DNA of 64,000 nucleotides from Hyphomicrobiales bacterium. GTDB lineage: Bacteria > Pseudomonadota > Alphaproteobacteria > Rhizobiales > Xanthobacteraceae. Below the pieces are notes generated by a model, which saw nothing but the letters and a program-made list of their open reading frames with translations, had not been told where the DNA came from and searched no databases. The first letter of the stretch is position 1; each line of letters opens with the position of its first letter. Where the stretch lies: the NCBI GenBank assembly GCA_009377755.1, contig WHTM01000006.1, forward strand, positions 104,975-168,974, in the 5' to 3' direction. The translations under genes were made by a program, and so were the position numbers. Shown piece after piece: positions 62,387-64,000 of the stretch.

Positions 62387-63352
62387 ATGATCAAGTCAAA
62401 GACCAGCCTTGCATCGTCCCTGTCGGCGCTGGCCATCGCCGGTGCGATAGCGGCGATCCACGCGCAACCGGCCGCTGCGCAGACAGCGACCAATTTGCAA
62501 TGCGACGGCTGCGTCAACAGCCGGGACATCCAGAACGGAAGCATCAGAGCGGCGGACCTGGTGCCGGGCCTAGCCTTTGGCAGGACGGTCCTTGTCCAGT
62601 CCAACGGCGCGAACAACACTGCCAATTGCAACAGGCTTCGCAACGCGCTGGCCCAGATCGATGATGCCAGCGTCAAGAATCCCGTTCTGGTCAAGCTGGA
62701 GCGCGGCACCTACAACTGCGGATCGACGCCGCTCGCGATGAAGCCTTTCGTGACGATCGAGGGCGCCGGCCGCAGCTTTACCAGGATCTTTGGCAATACA
62801 GCCGCATTCGACCAGGGCGTCATCACTGGCGCCAACGAGTCGGCCCTGCGCCACCTCACCGTGGAGCACGCCGCAAGTGGATCGGGAACTGCGATCGCGA
62901 TCAACTCCCTCGGACGCCGCGTGAGCTTGACCGACGTCGCCATCAAGATCGACTCGGCGACCGCTAATAGCGTTTTCGGCATATTGGCCCCCGGTGGCGT
63001 CTTGGGTCTTACCAACGTGAGCGTTCAAACCAACAACCCCGGCGGAGGAGGCCAGGGGATCAGCGCCGCATCGGGCGCCAAACTGGATATGATGAACGTC
63101 TGGGTTCACAACTTTTCTGGTGCCGGAAACCCGGCCGCCCTGGTGCTGAGCGACAGTTCCGCGACCGGATTCGGCATCCTGTTCAGCTCCAACACCTTTG
63201 GGCTCCTGGGAGTGGGCAATAGTGTCTTCGAACTGGTGGGCGGAACGTTGATCGGTGGTGCGGTGGGGGCCGGGGGCTTCACCGGGTCCTTTAGCTGCGT
63301 CGGGATTGCAGATGGAGCGGATTTCACCGCCCGCGCGGCTGACTGCTCGTAG
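62387..63352 (+). CDS. Secreted right-handed beta-helix protein of unknown function
   Basis: The 321-residue protein has a signal peptide (to about residue 31, ending AAAQT), a Cys pair CDGC, and then repeating short hydrophobic/Asn/Gly coils (FVTIEGAGRSFTRIFGNTA, ALRHLTVEHAASGSGTAIAI, LTNVSVQTNNPGGG, LDMMNVWVHNFSGAG) of the pectate-lyase-like beta-helix type. The GXGXSXTXI-type string GAGRSFTRI is common in such proteins. AGGGAG precedes the ATG. It could be a surface or polysaccharide-related protein. It lies between two copies of an fdhD segment. Confidence 0.75.
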   Translation: MIKSKTSLASSLSALAIAGAIAAIHAQPAAAQTATNLQCDGCVNSRDIQNGSIRAADLVPGLAFGRTVLVQSNGANNTANCNRLRNALAQIDDASVKNPVLVKLERGTYNCGSTPLAMKPFVTIEGAGRSFTRIFGNTAAFDQGVITGANESALRHLTVEHAASGSGTAIAINSLGRRVSLTDVAIKIDSATANSVFGILAPGGVLGLTNVSVQTNNPGGGGQGISAASGAKLDMMNVWVHNFSGAGNPAALVLSDSSATGFGILFSSNTFGLLGVGNSVFELVGGTLIGGAVGAGGFTGSFSCVGIADGADFTARAADCS

Positions 63353-63355
63353 ATC

Positions 63356-63413
63356 GCGCAGCCCGAGGTCTGCACCTTCTTCTTCAGCTTCTTTTCGTAG
63401 TTGGTCTTGCGCT
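63356..63413 (-). repeat. Exact 58-base copy of an internal fdhD segment
   Basis: Bases 63356-63413 equal 61814-61871 without mismatch and in the same orientation; they cover the Lys-rich helix and the active-site Cys codons of fdhD. The copy starts three bases after the beta-helix gene's stop. It cannot be expressed usefully and is a scar of duplication or rearrangement. Confidence 0.95.
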
Positions 63414-63421
63414 CTCAACCC

Positions 63422-63531
63422 GTCGTCCCCGCGAAAGCGGGGACCCATAACCACCGGAGTCGATAGATGACTACGGACCGTGCCCCATCGAAAAGGCACG
63501 GCGTATGGGTCCCCGCTTTCGCGGGGACGAC
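63422..63531. repeat. Perfect 28-base inverted repeat, GTCGTCCCCGCGAAAGCG class
   Basis: The left arm 63422-63449 and right arm 63504-63531 are perfectly complementary over 28 bases, each arm itself a small hairpin (CCCCGCGAAAGCGGGG). Partial copies are at 55720, 60113 and 53690. It lies between the fdhD fragment and tupA. Confidence 0.88.
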
Positions 63532-63572
63532 CGGCACGTGAGAGCTCACGCGAGCTTCGCGAGCAATCTGAG

Positions 63573-64000
63573 CTACGCGCCCGCCTCATTGGCGTTGGGG
63601 AAGAACAGCTGCTCGCCGTTGCGCTTGTAGTCGGCGATCGCCTTCTGCCCTTCCGCGGAGACGATCCAGTCGATGAACTCCTGCCCGAAGTCCTGCTTCA
63701 CATGCGGGTGCTTGGCCAGATTGACCAGCATGATGCCGTATTGGTTGAACAGCCGCTTGTCGCCTTCGACCACGATCACGAGATCGCGCTTGTTCTTGAA
63801 CACGATCCACGTGGCGCGGTCGGTGAGCGTGTAGGCGTTCGACGCCGCAGCGGTGTTGAGCGTCGCGCCCATGCCCTGGCCGATCGCCTTGTACCAAGGG
63901 CCGGCCCCCTCCCTTCCCTCCCCCGCTAACACCCCCTCCCTTCCCTCCCCCGCAAGCCGGGGAGGGATAAAGGGAGGGGGCGGGGCCAGGTTAGTGTGGG
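63573..64000 (-). CDS. tupA: Tungstate/molybdate ABC transporter binding protein TupA, C-terminal part, with an in-frame repeat
   Basis: The last about 110 codons match TupA-type proteins: GPWYKAIGQGMGATLNTAAA, YTLTDRATWIVFKNKRDLVI, YGIMLVNLAKHPHV, FIDWIVSAEGQKAIADYKRN. Before AGPWYK, the sequence from about 63905 to the window edge is a G/C-rich palindromic repeat, yet the frame stays open through it, reading LAPPPPFIPPRLAGEGREG and then VLAGEGREGAGPWYK. The N-terminal part lies outside the window. The gene is either a TupA with an extra loop or a broken copy with an accidental open frame. Oxyanion uptake suits the Mo-enzyme setting. Confidence 0.75.
   Translation of the reverse strand, partial: HTNLAPPPPFIPPRLAGEGREGVLAGEGREGAGPWYKAIGQGMGATLNTAAASNAYTLTDRATWIVFKNKRDLVIVVEGDKRLFNQYGIMLVNLAKHPHVKQDFGQEFIDWIVSAEGQKAIADYKRNGEQLFFPNANEAGA
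63903..64000. repeat. Palindromic element inside tupA (cut by window end)
   Basis: CCCCCTCCCTTCCCTCCCCC occurs twice in tandem (from 63905 and 63932), followed by CAAGCCGGGGAGGGATAAAG and GGAGGGGGCGGGGCC, which pairs back to the start. The reverse strand is open in the tupA frame. Its far end lies beyond the window. Confidence 0.75.

Overview
The window comes from the chromosome of a high-GC alphaproteobacterium of the Hyphomicrobiales (Rhizobiales), probably near Bradyrhizobium, Rhodopseudomonas or Xanthobacteraceae. I base this on dense, short-spaced operons, repeated Mo-hydroxylase (CoxL/M/S) genes, Tat-exported solute-binding proteins, a mobB-moeA-mobA-fdhD block, and many intergenic palindromic repeats of the kinds common in that order. 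I saw no rRNA, tRNA, CRISPR array, integrase or full insertion sequence.

Region 1 (1-12713) looks like an uptake and hydroxylation locus. A leftward NitT/TauT-type ABC transporter (binding protein cut by the window start, permease, ATPase) diverges from a rightward run: a CoxL-type Mo-hydroxylase subunit, a CoxS-CoxG fusion, a HutC-type GntR regulator, CoxM, a second CoxS-CoxG fusion and an M20 deacylase. Leftward PxpC- and PxpB-like genes (ATP-dependent lactam hydrolysis) follow.

Region 2 (12714-26157) is the most unusual part: PxpA-like protein, NADPH:F420 oxidoreductase (NpdG), a 1081-residue CofC-CofG-CofH fusion making the deazaflavin part of coenzyme F420, a PLP-fold protein, a two-subunit class I CoA-transferase-like enzyme, a luciferase-like (LLM) oxidoreductase, an ACMSD-type amidohydrolase (reverse strand) and a third CoxL-type subunit. 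With region 1 this reads as an inducible, F420-linked catabolic pathway for an unknown, probably N-containing ring compound. The substrate is inference. cofD and cofE are not in the window.

Region 3 (26149-42263) is leftward. A SWIM/SNF2 helicase pair and a GNAT gene appear to have been inserted between the coxL and aldehyde dehydrogenase genes, because short copies of those genes' 3' ends remain on the far sides. Next comes a long catabolic/transport operon (ATPase, two duplicated binding proteins, fused permease, MmgE/PrpD, SDR, aldehyde dehydrogenase), interrupted by palindromic repeats, then a CaiB-type CoA-transferase with an enoyl-CoA hydratase.

Region 4 (42636-49446) holds an arylsulfotransferase-fold protein with two membrane proteins and a PAPS-type sulfotransferase (an uncharacterised four-gene set), then rhlE and infA, then an HtrA-type protease. 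Region 5 (49580-55617) has a ring-hydroxylating dioxygenase (alpha, beta), a second MmgE/PrpD protein, a siderophore-interacting-type flavoreductase, an HxlR regulator with a divergent FMN reductase, and a universal stress protein. Region 6 (55846-64000) has a Bug-family pseudogene broken by a mobile palindrome, a flavin monooxygenase, mobB-moeA, a 43-residue membrane peptide, mobA, fdhD, a secreted beta-helix protein and the end of tupA.

Two kinds of small palindromic element deserve attention. One is bounded by CTAG and comes as paired hairpins; its excision from the Bug gene would exactly restore the reading frame. The other kind sits in frame inside coding sequence, in the CofC-CofG linker and in tupA.
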